Below are positions 1-8,526 of a stretch of 64,000 nucleotides of DNA, one piece after another. The translations under genes and the position numbers were made by a program. The notes below the pieces were generated by a model that was not told the origin of the DNA, did not search any database, and saw nothing but the letters and a program-made list of their open reading frames with translations. The stretch spans positions 52,942 through 116,941 of the forward strand of contig NZ_VXKH01000003.1 in assembly GCF_008693065.1 (NCBI RefSeq). Direction: 5' to 3'. Source of the stretch: Corynebacterium tuscaniense. Lineage in GTDB: Bacteria; Actinomycetota; Actinomycetes; Mycobacteriales; Mycobacteriaceae. Each line of letters opens with the position of its first letter. The stretch's first letter is position 1.

Positions 1-1407
1 GCTGGACAGATGGCCAGTAATAGCGGTGGCTGCAGCAACCAGCGGGGAAACCAGGTGAGTGCGGCCGCCGGGGCCTTGACGCCCTTCGAAGTTACGGTTA
101 GACGTAGAAGCGGAACGCTCGCCAGGCTTGAGCTGATCCGGGTTCATGCCCAAACACATGGAGCAGCCGGCGGTGCGCCAATCAGCACCGAATTCCGTGA
201 AGATCTTGTCCAGGCCCTCTTCTTCCGCCTGCTGCTTCACCATTGCAGAGGACGGCACAACCATCATGCGGGTCTCTGGGTGAATCTTCTTCCCTTTGAG
301 AATCTCGGCTGCGGCACGCAGGTCCTCAATACGAGCGTTCGTGCAGGATCCCAAGAAGACAGTGTCGATCTTGATGTCGCGCAACGGTGTGCCCGGCTCA
401 AGGTCCATGTACTTGAGGGCTTTCTCAGCGGCTGCCTTCAACGTGTCATCGCCGAAGGACTCTGGGTCCGGGACAAACTCAGCCAGCGGCAAACCCTGGC
501 CCGGGTTCGTGCCCCAGGTGACAAACGGAGTCAGTGCCGAACCGTCGATTTCCACGACGGTATCGAACTCCGCACCCTCGTCTGTTGGCAAGGTCTTCCA
601 GTAGGCCACGGCCTCATCCCAGTCCTTGCCCTTCGGCGCAAACTCTCGCCCCTTGACGTATTCAAAGGTCTTCTCATCCGGTGCGACCATGCCTGCACGC
701 GCGCCACCCTCGATGGACATGTTGCAGATGGTCATGCGGGCTTCCATCGACAGCTTCTCAATCGCTTCGCCGCGGTACTCAATGATGTGGCCGGCACCGC
801 CGTTCGTGCCAATCTTAGCGATGATGGCCAGGATCAAGTCCTTCGCCGTCACGCCCGGCTGCAGCTCTCCGGAAACCTCAATGGCCATTGTCTTGAACGG
901 CTTGAGGGGAAGCGTTTGCGTTGCCATCACGTGCTCGACCTCAGAGGTACCAATGCCCATGCCGATGGAACCAAAGGCGCCGTGAGTGGACGTGTGCGAG
1001 TCACCGCACACGATGGTCATGCCGGGCTGGGTAATGCCCAGCTGCGGACCGACGGTATGCACGATGCCCTGCTTAATGTCGCCCATGGAGTGCAAGCGAA
1101 CGCCGAACTCCTCGCAGTTCTTGCGCAGAGTGGACACCTGGGTGCGGGAGGTCAGCTCCTCAATCTCCAGCAGGTTACCGGACTTGATGCCAACGGTAGG
1201 CACGTTGTGATCCTCAGTAGCCAGGTGCTGCTCGGGGCGACGGATCTTACGGCCGTTCATCCGCAATCCGTCGAAAGCCTGCGGGGAGGTCACTTCGTGC
1301 AGAAGCTGGAAATCAATGTAGATCAAGTCCGGGTCCCCATTCTCACCCTTCTTGACCACGTGGTCGCGCCAGACTTTCTCAGCCAGTGTCAACGGTTTAT
1401 TAACCAT
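1..1407 (-). CDS. leuC: 3-isopropylmalate dehydratase large subunit LeuC (C-terminal tip cut by window edge)
   Basis: Isomerises 2-isopropylmalate to 3-isopropylmalate in leucine synthesis, together with LeuD, which would lie outside the window. 469 codons are visible, close to the usual full length of about 470-480; the last visible residues read GHLSS and no stop codon is reached. The start is ATG giving [18 protein letters not shown], preceded by a strong Shine-Dalgarno AAGGAGG. The [4Fe-4S] cysteines are visible in [11 protein letters not shown] and in [14 protein letters not shown]. It is divergent from ltbR, and the shared intergenic region carries the LtbR operator, so leucine-linked control is likely. 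Confidence 0.97.
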   Translation of the reverse strand, partial: MVNKPLTLAEKVWRDHVVKKGENGDPDLIYIDFQLLHEVTSPQAFDGLRMNGRKIRRPEQHLATEDHNVPTVGIKSGNLLEIEELTSRTQVSTLRKNCEEFGVRLHSMGDIKQGIVHTVGPQLGITQPGMTIVCGDSHTSTHGAFGSIGMGIGTSEVEHVMATQTLPLKPFKTMAIEVSGELQPGVTAKDLILAIIAKIGTNGGAGHIIEYRGEAIEKLSMEARMTICNMSIEGGARAGMVAPDEKTFEYVKGREFAPKGKDWDEAVAYWKTLPTDEGAEFDTVVEIDGSALTPFVTWGTNPGQGLPLAEFVPDPESFGDDTLKAAAEKALKYMDLEPGTPLRDIKIDTVFLGSCTNARIEDLRAAAEILKGKKIHPETRMMVVPSSAMVKQQAEEEGLDKIFTEFGADWRTAGCSMCLGMNPDQLKPGERSASTSNRNFEGRQGPGGRTHLVSPLVAAATAITGHLSS

Positions 1408-1463
1408 TGTCGCCTCCTTGCAGCTTCCCATCCCATGGGACTCAGATTTCCATTCGATGAGAC

Positions 1464-1469
1464 AGTATA
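1464..1469 (-). promoter_or_regulatory. Candidate -10 box of leuC
   Basis: TATACT on the minus strand, about 57 bases before the leuC start, so this mRNA would have a normal leader and Shine-Dalgarno, unlike many neighbours. No convincing -35 is seen; a copy of the 11-bp repeat lies where the -35 would be. Confidence 0.4.
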
Positions 1470-1486
1470 GACCATCTCTTGGCTCA

Positions 1487-1497
1487 GCTTATCGACG
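1487..1497 (+). repeat. 11-bp repeat copy, intergenic leuC/ltbR
   Basis: GCTTATCGACG, followed by a C-rich tract (CCTCCCCCCCC). It lies between the leuC -10 box and the LtbR operator and is one of two exact copies outside genes. Confidence 0.85.
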
Positions 1498-1550
1498 CCT
1501 CCCCCCCCGGCCTTTCACATTCCCCCTTCCCGCTTCCCCGCAAGGATGCC

Positions 1551-1587
1551 TCTCACATAGTGGACTGCTACGATCCACTATGTGAGA
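1551..1587. promoter_or_regulatory. LtbR (IclR-family) operator, perfect inverted repeat
   Basis: TCTCACATAGTGGA (1551-1564), 9-base spacer, then its exact reverse complement TCCACTATGTGAGA (1574-1587). The right arm covers the GTG start of ltbR and the candidate -10 TACGAT (1569-1574) lies in the spacer, so binding should block ltbR itself. LtbR of C. glutamicum is known to repress leu genes; that this repeat is its site here is inferred from position and symmetry. Confidence 0.85.
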
Positions 1588-2289
1588 AAGACCGATAAGA
1601 AGACAGAGGTTCCCGAGGGCCCTTCCGGCATCAAGGTCCTCGACCGCTCTGTGAGCATCATCGAGGCGATCGCTAACGGCGATAAAACACTGTCTCAGCT
1701 AAGCGATGTCACCGGCTTACCCCGCGCTACCACCCACCGCCTGGCCACCGCACTGGAAGTGCACCACATCCTCATCCGCACGGAAGCAGGGGCCTGGACC
1801 ATCGGGCCAGCACTCTCCCGCTATGCCGCATCCGCGCCATCCGCAGTAATTGAAGCAGCCAAGCCCATCATGGGCGCATTGGTACGTACCACCGGTGAGT
1901 CCGTCCAGCTCTATGAACTCACCGGCAATACCCGCACCTGCGTGGCCGCTGTGGAACCACCCAGCGGTTTGACCAATACCGTGCCGGTTGGATCCCAACT
2001 TCCCTTGGATCGCGGTTCTGCTGCCCGCGTTTTTGCCGCCTACGAGCACATCACTGCACCGTTTAGCAAGGATGAGCTCGGCCGCGTGCGTAAAACTCGC
2101 CTTGCGGAATCCGTCAACGAGCGCGAAGTTGGCCTGTCTAGCGTGTCCACACCCATCCATGACGCCGCAGGCCGCCTCCTTGCTGTCCTATCCATCTCCG
2201 GCCCAGCAGAGCGTCTCAAACCCTCCCCTGCCAACACATGGGGCAAGCAGCTGCTCAAAGCTGCCGATCAGCTGATGTCAGAAATCTAA
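1582..2289 (+). CDS. ltbR: IclR-family transcriptional regulator LtbR
   Basis: 235 aa. Residues about 20-85 form the IclR winged helix-turn-helix (KTLSQLSDVTGLPRATTHR), followed by the IclR effector domain (PLDRGSAARVFAAY, GLSSVSTPIHDAAGRLLAVLSISGP). In C. glutamicum LtbR represses leuB, leuCD and the trp operon. The divergent position next to leuC is the conserved arrangement. The start is taken as GTG at 1582, placed 7 bases after a TACGAT -10 box, implying a leaderless mRNA; the operator overlaps this start, so autoregulation is likely. The trp operon is not in the window. Confidence 0.88.
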   Translation: MRKTDKKTEVPEGPSGIKVLDRSVSIIEAIANGDKTLSQLSDVTGLPRATTHRLATALEVHHILIRTEAGAWTIGPALSRYAASAPSAVIEAAKPIMGALVRTTGESVQLYELTGNTRTCVAAVEPPSGLTNTVPVGSQLPLDRGSAARVFAAYEHITAPFSKDELGRVRKTRLAESVNEREVGLSSVSTPIHDAAGRLLAVLSISGPAERLKPSPANTWGKQLLKAADQLMSEI

Positions 2290-2312
2290 CTCACCTTGTG
2301 GAGATTAAAAAC

Positions 2313-2708
2313 ATGACTGAAAAAGACAACCGCTACGACGCCGGCATTGTAATCCGCCGCGCCGTGATGGGTGACGAGTTCGTCGATGCTGCCCTTGCGC
2401 GCAACGCCGGCAAAGACGGCGAACCACTGCAAAACCACATCACCGCTACCGTGTGGGGCTCCGTGTGGACCCGGCCAGGCCTGAGCCACCGCGACCGCAG
2501 TCTCCTCAACATTGGCATGCTCGTTGCACTCCGCGCGACCGAGGAACTGCGCGGTCACATCCGCGGTGGCCTGGCCAACGGCCTCACCCGCGAGGAGATC
2601 ACCGAAGCCATCATTCATTCCTCCGGCTACTGCGGCGCACCCGCAGCGCTTTCCGCCATGAAGGTGGCCCAGGAAGTGCTCGAAGCCGAACTCGGCCCCC
2701 GGTGCTGA
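2313..2708 (+). CDS. Carboxymuconolactone decarboxylase-like protein
   Basis: 131 aa, single CMD/AhpD-like helical domain, similar in size to PcaC (4-carboxymuconolactone decarboxylase of the protocatechuate branch). Typical segments are SHRDRSLLNIGMLVALRA and EEITEAIIHSSGYCGAPAALSAM. The single cysteine argues against AhpD-type peroxidase chemistry, which uses CxxC. The ATG at 2313 has GTGGAG as ribosome site about 9 bases upstream. It starts 24 bases after ltbR and may be cotranscribed. No other pca genes are present, so the substrate cannot be told. Confidence 0.75.
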   Translation: MTEKDNRYDAGIVIRRAVMGDEFVDAALARNAGKDGEPLQNHITATVWGSVWTRPGLSHRDRSLLNIGMLVALRATEELRGHIRGGLANGLTREEITEAIIHSSGYCGAPAALSAMKVAQEVLEAELGPRC

Positions 2709-2758
2709 CTCACCTTCGATCCCACATCCAACCAGTGCGAAGCTGCTAGTCTGAACCC

Positions 2759-3208
2759 GTGAGCAAGAAGAAACTGGAATACAAAGCCGAATGGAATAAT
2801 TTTCAACTGATCGCTTTTTTGCTCTTGCTTTTCACGATACTGCTGCTGCTCATCCACTGGGCGCTAGTTGGAATTTGGGGAAAACCCTGGAAAGAATCAT
2901 TAGCAGTAATTTTTTCTTATCGGGGCGCAATACCTGCAGCTGCCGCCGCAATTGTCACCCTCGGCATCGCCACGAAATCATTAACTCAAAAGTCCAACTC
3001 AGATGATCGGTCTGCCTACTACGAGCGCGTCAGGTGGGCAATAGAAATGACTCTTGCCGAAGACCCGGCGCAGCAGAACGCGGGCTGGCATTTTCTCACT
3101 CCTATGCTGGAGTCAGGACTCAAATCATCAGAAGATATTGGGTTCGCGCTCGCTATTCTTGAATACGATAAGAAGTTCAATCCCACGAATATCTCTACAC
3201 CGCGATAG
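2759..3208 (+). CDS. Small membrane protein of unknown function
   Basis: 149 aa. Two hydrophobic segments near residues 17-40 (LIAFLLLLFTILLLLIHWAL) and 58-78 (IPAAAAAIVTLGIATKS), then a soluble C-terminal part rich in charged residues (YYERVRWAIEMTLAEDPAQQNAGWHFL). GTG start, 6 bases after the candidate -10 TAGTCT (2747-2752), implying a leaderless mRNA. The base composition is visibly more A/T-rich than the flanking genes, which with the tRNA genes downstream suggests accessory DNA. Family not recognised. Confidence 0.65.
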   Translation: MSKKKLEYKAEWNNFQLIAFLLLLFTILLLLIHWALVGIWGKPWKESLAVIFSYRGAIPAAAAAIVTLGIATKSLTQKSNSDDRSAYYERVRWAIEMTLAEDPAQQNAGWHFLTPMLESGLKSSEDIGFALAILEYDKKFNPTNISTPR

Positions 3209-3297
3209 CCCCACAGCCGAAATTCTGTTTATCCTCATCCACGTTGGATAGTATTATGACGTGAAAAGGCGCGATTTAAGAAGAAGGGAGTCCGCTA

Positions 3298-3480
3298 ATG
3301 TCCAGCCCAGCAGCAGCCCCGCGCAAATACCCTCTCACTGAATCTCACAAGCGCATGATTGAAGAACTACCGAAAACACAGGCAAAAGCCACCCGCGACC
3401 TGCAAGAGTATGTGAAGAAACTCGAGGCTCGCCAAAAACGCCCCCGCTGGCAGCGGCTACTTGGTATATACCCCGTTTAA
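3298..3480 (+). CDS. Small basic protein of unknown function
   Basis: 60 aa, strongly basic, with a predicted helical stretch rich in Lys/Glu/Arg (RMIEELPKTQAKATRDLQEY). The ATG is preceded by a good ribosome site (AAGAAGGGAG, about 7 bases away), which is the main support for it being real. No membrane segment or signal peptide. It lies between the small membrane protein gene and the tRNA genes. Not recognised. Confidence 0.5.
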   Translation: MSSPAAAPRKYPLTESHKRMIEELPKTQAKATRDLQEYVKKLEARQKRPRWQRLLGIYPV

Positions 3481-3637
3481 TCTCTCTCATCCGCCCAGCA
3501 CAATTCGCACTTGTTCATTTAACCACTCAGCAAGTGGAGAACAAGGGCTTTCCCTTTGAGTCTTCAATCTTGAAACAAGCCGATCATGGAGATGTGCCAA
3601 GCGGGTTAAGGGATTCAAGGTCAAATCTTCGGTCATG

Positions 3638-3678
3638 AAAGAGCCCTGATTCTGCTTGTTTGAGAATCAGGGCTCTTT
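3638..3678. terminator. Strong bidirectional-looking hairpin terminator
   Basis: Perfect 16-bp stem: AAAGAGCCCTGATTCT (3638-3653), 9-base loop, AGAATCAGGGCTCTTT (3663-3678). A-run on one side and T-run on the other let it end transcripts from both sides: the small genes on the plus strand and the tRNA-Glu on the minus strand. Confidence 0.85.
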
Positions 3679-3733
3679 AAGCCGCTCCACGTCAGCACGC
3701 CTTGCGTAACCGGAAAGTGGAGTCACCGGTCTG

Positions 3734-3806
3734 TACCCCGTACGGGATTTGAACCCGTGTTACCGCCGTGAGAGGGCGACGTCCTAGGCCGCTAGACGAA
3801 CGGGGC
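3734..3806 (-). tRNA. tRNA-Glu (anticodon CTC)
   Basis: 73 nt. Acceptor stem GCCCCGT/ACGGGGT with discriminator A; anticodon loop CTCTCAC between TCGCC and GGCGG; T arm contains GGGTTCAAATCCC. Identical to the copy at 3962-4034. CCA is not encoded. Confidence 0.95.
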
Positions 3807-3921
3807 GTGTTCGCTGTTTTTTGCGACTTGCTTACAGTAAAGGACCGGGCGAAAAAGTCCAAACCAGCTGGTCATCATGGAGGTTCGCCCCCGTGCGGGA
3901 GACCAAGCAAGAAAACAAGTA

Positions 3922-3953
3922 TCCCTCCGAATCTGAAACCAGACTCGGAGGGA
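3922..3953 (-). terminator. Hairpin between the two tRNA-Glu genes
   Basis: TCCCTCCGA and TCGGAGGGA separated by 14 bases. On the minus strand it follows the upstream tRNA-Glu and is followed by a T-rich run, so it probably ends that transcript and makes the two tRNA genes separate units. Confidence 0.6.
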
Positions 3954-3961
3954 CTTCGTTG

Positions 3962-4034
3962 TACCCCGTACGGGATTTGAACCCGTGTTACCGCCGTGAG
4001 AGGGCGACGTCCTAGGCCGCTAGACGAACGGGGC
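3962..4034 (-). tRNA. tRNA-Glu (anticodon CTC), second copy
   Basis: 73 nt, base-for-base the same as the copy at 3734-3806, while the flanking bases differ, so the duplication is limited to the tRNA itself. It lies downstream of tRNA-Gln on the same strand. Confidence 0.95.
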
Positions 4035-4080
4035 GTAAGGACTTTTTGTCCTGCAGATCCTTATTGCTAATTCTCTGCAG

Positions 4081-4152
4081 CTGGCCTACCAGGACTCGAA
4101 CCTAGAATGACGGTACCAGAAACCGTAGTGTTGCCAATTACACCATAGGCCA
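4081..4152 (-). tRNA. tRNA-Gln (anticodon CTG)
   Basis: 72 nt. Acceptor TGGCCTA/TAGGCCA with discriminator G; anticodon loop TTCTGGT between ACGGT and ACCGT gives CTG; T arm GGTTCGAGTCC. It stands next to gltX; with gatC, gatA and gatB also in the window, charging by the Glu-tRNA(Gln) transamidation route is expected. Confidence 0.95.
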
Positions 4153-4270
4153 TCGTTGCTGTTGAACTTCTTAAGCACTTAAGCTGTTCAAAACAACGTG
4201 GGATACTATAACCACGTCTGAGCCTAACTGCCAAATCGCAAGGTCAGACGCGGTAAATAGCACTCCACAA

Positions 4271-4291
4271 AGCGGGTCAAACTACCCCGCT
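4271..4291 (-). terminator. Probable gltX terminator
   Basis: AGCGGG (4271-4276) and CCCGCT (4286-4291) form a short GC stem just after the gltX stop on the minus strand, followed by TTTG. T-run is short, so the call is moderate. Confidence 0.5.
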
Positions 4292-4298
4292 GTGATTT

Positions 4299-5801
4299 CT
4301 ATTGCGCTGGTTCTTCAGCGACATAAGGTGTAGCGGCGCGTGCAGCGCGCAGACGGGTCAAGGTGGACTCGCGGCCGAGGAGCTCCATGGACTCAAACAG
4401 CGGCGGGGAAACAGCTTCGCCAGAGACACCGACGCGCAGGGCGCCGAAGGCAACACGGGGTTTGAGCCCGAGTTCGTCGATAAGCGCCTTGTTGAGAGCT
4501 GCCTCGATGCTGGGAGTGGTCCACTCCCCGACTGCTTCAAGCGCGGCGATTCCGGCGTCAAGAGGTTCTACGGCTGCTTCCTTGAGGTTCTTCTTTGCGG
4601 CGCGCTCATCGAGGGTGAGTTCTGAATCCGGGATAACAAGGAACTTGAGCAGGTCGTAGGCGTCCGAAAGTACCTTGATGCGTGTCTGCACGAGATCGGC
4701 GGCGATAGCGAACTTCTCTTCTGGGTAATCGGCCGGGAAATCGGTGTACTCGGTCAAGTACTCGCGCAGGCGGTTCTTGAAGTCCTCCGGCTCAAGCATG
4801 CGGATGTGGTCCGCATTGATGGCTTCCAACTTCTTCTGGTCGAAGCGAGCAGGGTTAGCCAACACGTCAGAAACGTCAAAGGCTTTGACGAACTCATCCA
4901 CAGTGAAAATGTCTTGGTCGGCGGACAGCGACCAACCAAGAAGAGCAAGATAGTTGATCATGCCCTCGGGGATGATGCCGTTATCGCGGTGGTTGAACAG
5001 GTTCGATTCCGGGTCGCGCTTAGACAGCTTCTTGTTGCCCTGCCCCATAACGAAGGGAAGGTGCCCAAACTCGGGAGTGAAGTCGGTGATGCCAATGCGC
5101 TGCAGCGCTTCGTAGAGTGCGATCTGGCGCGGGGTGGACGAAAGAAGGTCCTCGCCGCGCAGGACGTGGGTGATGCCCATCAACGCGTCGTCGACAGGGT
5201 TGACCAGGGTGTACAGCGGCGCACCGTTGGAACGCGCAACAACATAATCCGGCTGGGTGGTGGACTTGAACTCCACCTCACCACGGACCAGATCATTCCA
5301 CTTCCAATCCTTATCCGGCATGCGTAGACGCCACACTGGCTCGCGGCCTTCGGCCTTGAACGCGGCAACCTGTTCCTCTGTGAGGTTGCGGTCAAAGTTG
5401 TCATAGCCCAGCTGTGGGTCGCGACCAGCAGCGATATGGCGCTCCTTGACCTCCTCTGCGGTGGAGTATGCCGGGTAGACCTCACCTGCCTCGATCAACT
5501 TGTCCAGGACGTCCTTGTAAATGTCCATGCGTTGGGACTGACGGTAGGGCTCGTGCGGGCCACCTTTGACCACGCCTTCGTCCCATTCCATACCAAGCCA
5601 TGTCAGAGAATCAATGATGGCCTGGTAAGACTCTTCTGAATCACGCTTGGCATCAGTGTCCTCAATACGGAACACCAGAGTGCCTCCGGTGTGGCGAGCT
5701 TGCGCCCAGTTAAACAGCGCCGTGCGGACCATACCCACGTGTGGAGTACCAGTGGGTGATGGGCAGAAACGAACACGTACAGATGTGGCAGAGTCAGTCA
5801 T
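4299..5801 (-). CDS. gltX: Glutamyl-tRNA synthetase (class I)
   Basis: 500 aa, full length. The class I signature appears as [12 protein letters not shown] (HIGH-type) near the N-terminus and KLSKRDP (KMSKS-type) in the middle. In organisms using GatCAB the enzyme is non-discriminating and also charges tRNA-Gln with glutamate; this is inferred from gatA/B/C in the window and no glnS. The start [12 protein letters not shown] is chosen because a -10 TACAGT lies 7 bases upstream (5809-5814), implying a leaderless mRNA. A longer open frame reads back to 6161 but would run through that promoter. Confidence 0.96.
   Translation of the reverse strand: MTDSATSVRVRFCPSPTGTPHVGMVRTALFNWAQARHTGGTLVFRIEDTDAKRDSEESYQAIIDSLTWLGMEWDEGVVKGGPHEPYRQSQRMDIYKDVLDKLIEAGEVYPAYSTAEEVKERHIAAGRDPQLGYDNFDRNLTEEQVAAFKAEGREPVWRLRMPDKDWKWNDLVRGEVEFKSTTQPDYVVARSNGAPLYTLVNPVDDALMGITHVLRGEDLLSSTPRQIALYEALQRIGITDFTPEFGHLPFVMGQGNKKLSKRDPESNLFNHRDNGIIPEGMINYLALLGWSLSADQDIFTVDEFVKAFDVSDVLANPARFDQKKLEAINADHIRMLEPEDFKNRLREYLTEYTDFPADYPEEKFAIAADLVQTRIKVLSDAYDLLKFLVIPDSELTLDERAAKKNLKEAAVEPLDAGIAALEAVGEWTTPSIEAALNKALIDELGLKPRVAFGALRVGVSGEAVSPPLFESMELLGRESTLTRLRAARAATPYVAEEPAQ
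4475..4485 (-). repeat. 11-bp repeat copy in gltX
   Basis: CGTCGATAAGC on the plus strand; on the coding strand it reads as Leu-Ile-Asp. Confidence 0.8.
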
Positions 5802-5908
5802 GCACACAACTGTAGCGCGCTCTCCCCCACGGCTCGCCAGTAGCGCCTTCCTCGCGTAGGACAGATGCAGTCCCGCAAGTGAGCGATCCGGAGGTTTTAA
5901 TAGCATGT

Positions 5909-5919
5909 GCTTATCGACG
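5909..5919 (+). repeat. 11-bp repeat copy, intergenic gltX/isochorismate synthase
   Basis: GCTTATCGACG followed by CTTCCCCACCC; it ends 13 bases before the -10 box of the downstream gene, so it overlaps the -35 region. Confidence 0.85.
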
Positions 5920-5946
5920 CTTCCCCACCCGCTAAGATGGTCCCCC

Positions 5947-7071
5947 ATGTCCACCCGCCCTGCTGCCGCACCTGATACCGCACCGGACTTTGCGCTGTCC
6001 CGGCCCACAGGCTCCGTACGCACCCAAGGCGCGGTAACCACGTTCAACGATACCGGCTCAGCGGTCACTTCCCTTGAGCACGGTGACGTCAAAATTGTTG
6101 TCGGCGCACTCCCCTTCGACCGTGAGGCCCCGGCAGCGCTTACGGTCCCGGAGCACATCATCCGCGAGGACGGCTACCTACAGCCACATGCCTACTACCG
6201 TTCTGGCCCCGGCTCAGTGGTCCATGCGCGTGTGAGCGGATTTGATCCGGAGCCACGCGAACATCTTCGTCGCATCGAAGCAGCGATTGACACAATCCGG
6301 GAATCTCGCCTGGACAAGGTCGTGCTCGCCCGCGCTGTTGATTTTGCGTTCGATCCACCGGTGGACCCGCGCCTTGTGGCAGCGAGGCTCATTGATCTAT
6401 CTCAATCACGCGATGGGTTCATGGCTGACCTTTCGCCCGCTGGCCTGCAGGGCCACACAATCGTGGGCTCCTCACCAGAACTGCTCATCCGCCGCGATGG
6501 GTTGAACATTTACTCCTACCCACTTGCCGGCTCAGCACCTCGCATCCCAAATGATCCGGTGGCCGATGCTGCTGCCGGTAAGGCGCTAGCGACGTCGGAA
6601 AAGAACCTCGCAGAACACTCCTACGTTGTTGAACACATCCGCGAAATCCTCGAGCCTCTATGCACGGAATTGAACATTTCCACCCGTCCACAGCTCGAAT
6701 CCACCAATGAGATGTGGCACTTAGCCACCCCCATCAAAGGCGTGCTTAAACAGCCGGCTCCAACCGCCTTGGAGCTCGCAGCCAAGCTCTACCCCACTCC
6801 GGCCGTTTGTGGAACCCCACAGCATGCGGCAGAAACACTGATCACTACAGCTGAATCGGATCGTTCTTTCTACGCCGGTGCCGTTGGCTGGACCACGTCC
6901 GACGGTGATGGTGAATACGTCGTGTCTATCCGCTGCGCGCAAGTCAACGCTGATGGCACAGCTGCCCGCGCGTGGGCCGGTGGCGGACTCGTTGCCTCCT
7001 CAGATGCAGAAGAGGAGCTTGCGGAAACAACCGCCAAGCTCCTCACCATCCAGCGTGCGCTGGGACTTTAA
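5947..7071 (+). CDS. Isochorismate synthase (MenF/EntC family)
   Basis: 374 aa, chorismate-binding fold. Converts chorismate to isochorismate, most likely for menaquinone; no siderophore genes are nearby. Family features: [47 protein letters not shown] and FYAGAVGW. The start ATG at 5947 ([10 protein letters not shown]) is favoured because TAAGAT (5933-5938) lies 8 bases upstream as a -10 box; an ATG at 5905 is upstream of that promoter. It is convergent with the odx-like gene, with 9 bases between stops. Confidence 0.88.
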   Translation: MSTRPAAAPDTAPDFALSRPTGSVRTQGAVTTFNDTGSAVTSLEHGDVKIVVGALPFDREAPAALTVPEHIIREDGYLQPHAYYRSGPGSVVHARVSGFDPEPREHLRRIEAAIDTIRESRLDKVVLARAVDFAFDPPVDPRLVAARLIDLSQSRDGFMADLSPAGLQGHTIVGSSPELLIRRDGLNIYSYPLAGSAPRIPNDPVADAAAGKALATSEKNLAEHSYVVEHIREILEPLCTELNISTRPQLESTNEMWHLATPIKGVLKQPAPTALELAAKLYPTPAVCGTPQHAAETLITTAESDRSFYAGAVGWTTSDGDGEYVVSIRCAQVNADGTAARAWAGGGLVASSDAEEELAETTAKLLTIQRALGL

Positions 7072-7080
7072 CCCAACGCT

Positions 7081-7872
7081 TTACGCCCGCTCAACGGGGT
7101 TACGCAGGGAACCAATCCCGTCAATCTCCACCTCGATGGTGTCACCTGGGACCATCTCGGCTGTGCCCGCTGGAGAGCCAGTGCAGATCACATCGCCCGG
7201 AAGCAATGTGTAGGACGATGTGATGAACTCGATGATCTTGCCGATCTTCCAGATCATCTGGTTCGAGTTCGAGTCCTGCTTCGTCTCCGTAACACCATCG
7301 TGAGTCAGGTGAGCCTTGATCGGCAGATCATCAAAGTCGAACTTGTCCAAGTCCGTCTCAATCCAGGGACCCAGCGGGCAGAAGGTGTCAATGCCCTTGG
7401 CACGTGCCCACTGGCCATCCGCGAATTGCAGATCACGCGAGGAAACATCGTTGACGATGGTCACACCACGAACAACAGACTTCCAGTCTTCAGCCTTGAC
7501 GCTCTTGCATGGGACGCCAATGACCAGCGCCAGCTCGCCTTCAAACTCGACGCGTGTAGCAAAGTCTGGAATCTTGATCGCCGCATCCGGGCCGATGACA
7601 GCTGTCGGCGGCTTGAGAAAGAGAGTCGGTGGAAGGTGTTCAGCAGACTGTTTGAACACCTCTGCAACGTGGTCGGCATAATTGCGACCAATAGCTACGA
7701 CCTTGCTGGGGAGCATGGGCGCGAGCAGGCGAACGCTCTCAAGCGGCCACTCCTTACCCGTGTACTCCGGTTCCGTAAACGGGGTCCCCTTAATCTGCTT
7801 GGCAGTGGTGCCCTCATCATCAATGACCGCGAAGGTCATTCCCTCAGGTGTGGCAATTCGTCCAAAACGCAT
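7081..7872 (-). CDS. odx: Fumarylacetoacetate hydrolase-family protein, Odx-like (oxaloacetate decarboxylase)
   Basis: 263 aa. FAH fold with the metal-binding acidic residues in VEFEGELALVIG and the typical YADHVAE and LPGDVICTGSPAG segments. The gene at the matching position in C. glutamicum (cg1458, from memory) encodes a soluble oxaloacetate decarboxylase; other family members are hydroxyhepta-dienedioate isomerases, so the exact substrate is inferred from synteny. Start MRFGRIATPEG chosen because TATGCT (7880-7885) lies 7 bases upstream; leaderless mRNA likely. Confidence 0.8.
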   Translation of the reverse strand: MRFGRIATPEGMTFAVIDDEGTTAKQIKGTPFTEPEYTGKEWPLESVRLLAPMLPSKVVAIGRNYADHVAEVFKQSAEHLPPTLFLKPPTAVIGPDAAIKIPDFATRVEFEGELALVIGVPCKSVKAEDWKSVVRGVTIVNDVSSRDLQFADGQWARAKGIDTFCPLGPWIETDLDKFDFDDLPIKAHLTHDGVTETKQDSNSNQMIWKIGKIIEFITSSYTLLPGDVICTGSPAGTAEMVPGDTIEVEIDGIGSLRNPVERA

Positions 7873-7929
7873 GGGGATGAGCATACGCGAGCCAGATCAC
7901 AGCAGTGGCTTTAACCCGCACATTCCTCT

Positions 7930-8526
7930 CTACATGCTCGATGGTTCCCTAGCTTTCCCCACAGTCAAAGCAAGATACAGCTCAGCGCATGCGAGCGCGT
8001 CCGTCAGCGCATTGTGGTTTCCGTAATCAGGCAGGCCATGACGAGCACGTACACGCGCTAGCCGCAAATCCTCTCCCCGTGGGTACGTTCCCATGCGTTC
8101 CATTCGGCGACGCTCCAGTGTCATTGTGTCCACGACTTCCTCATCGCGCACCCGCCATGTTTTACCAAAGACCTTTTTGTGCAGCGCGCCCAAAAATCCG
8201 GTTTCCATCTGCGCAAAATGCGCGAGGAGTTTTCGGCTTTCCAGTGCCTTTAGGAACTTCTGAAGGGCTTCCACAGAGGGAATGCCATGGCGAGCAACAT
8301 CATCATCAGTCACGCCATGCACGGTCGCGGAATCACCAACATGAGCACCACTGAGCACGCAATAGCCAGCGCCGGAAAGATCAATCACACGATCATTGAT
8401 GGGCACCCACCCAATGGAGACAAGTTCATGCACGCCGGGTTTCAACCCAGTTGTCTCCACGTCCACCGCGAGTAGCGCGCCTGGTTCCAGATCACGCTTG
8501 GGTGGTCGAAAGAGCCCAGAGAACAT
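7930..8526 (-). CDS. DEDDh exonuclease, DnaQ-like
   Basis: 198 aa. 3'-5' exonuclease fold of the Pol III epsilon/oligoribonuclease type: motif I AVDVETTGL, motif II region LAHFAQMETGFL, motif III GNHNALTDALACAELYLAL with the general-base His four to five residues before the last Asp. It starts one base after the stop of the cNMP/CBS protein and must be translated from the same mRNA. In related genomes the same pair is kept, suggesting functional linkage. Substrate unknown; too short to be the full replicative proofreader. Confidence 0.82.
   Translation of the reverse strand: MFSGLFRPPKRDLEPGALLAVDVETTGLKPGVHELVSIGWVPINDRVIDLSGAGYCVLSGAHVGDSATVHGVTDDDVARHGIPSVEALQKFLKALESRKLLAHFAQMETGFLGALHKKVFGKTWRVRDEEVVDTMTLERRRMERMGTYPRGEDLRLARVRARHGLPDYGNHNALTDALACAELYLALTVGKAREPSSM

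Noticed and set aside
10..1470. Long plus-strand open frame of 486 codons
   Set aside because: It is the reverse reading of leuC; the minus frame carries the iron-sulfur motifs and a Shine-Dalgarno.
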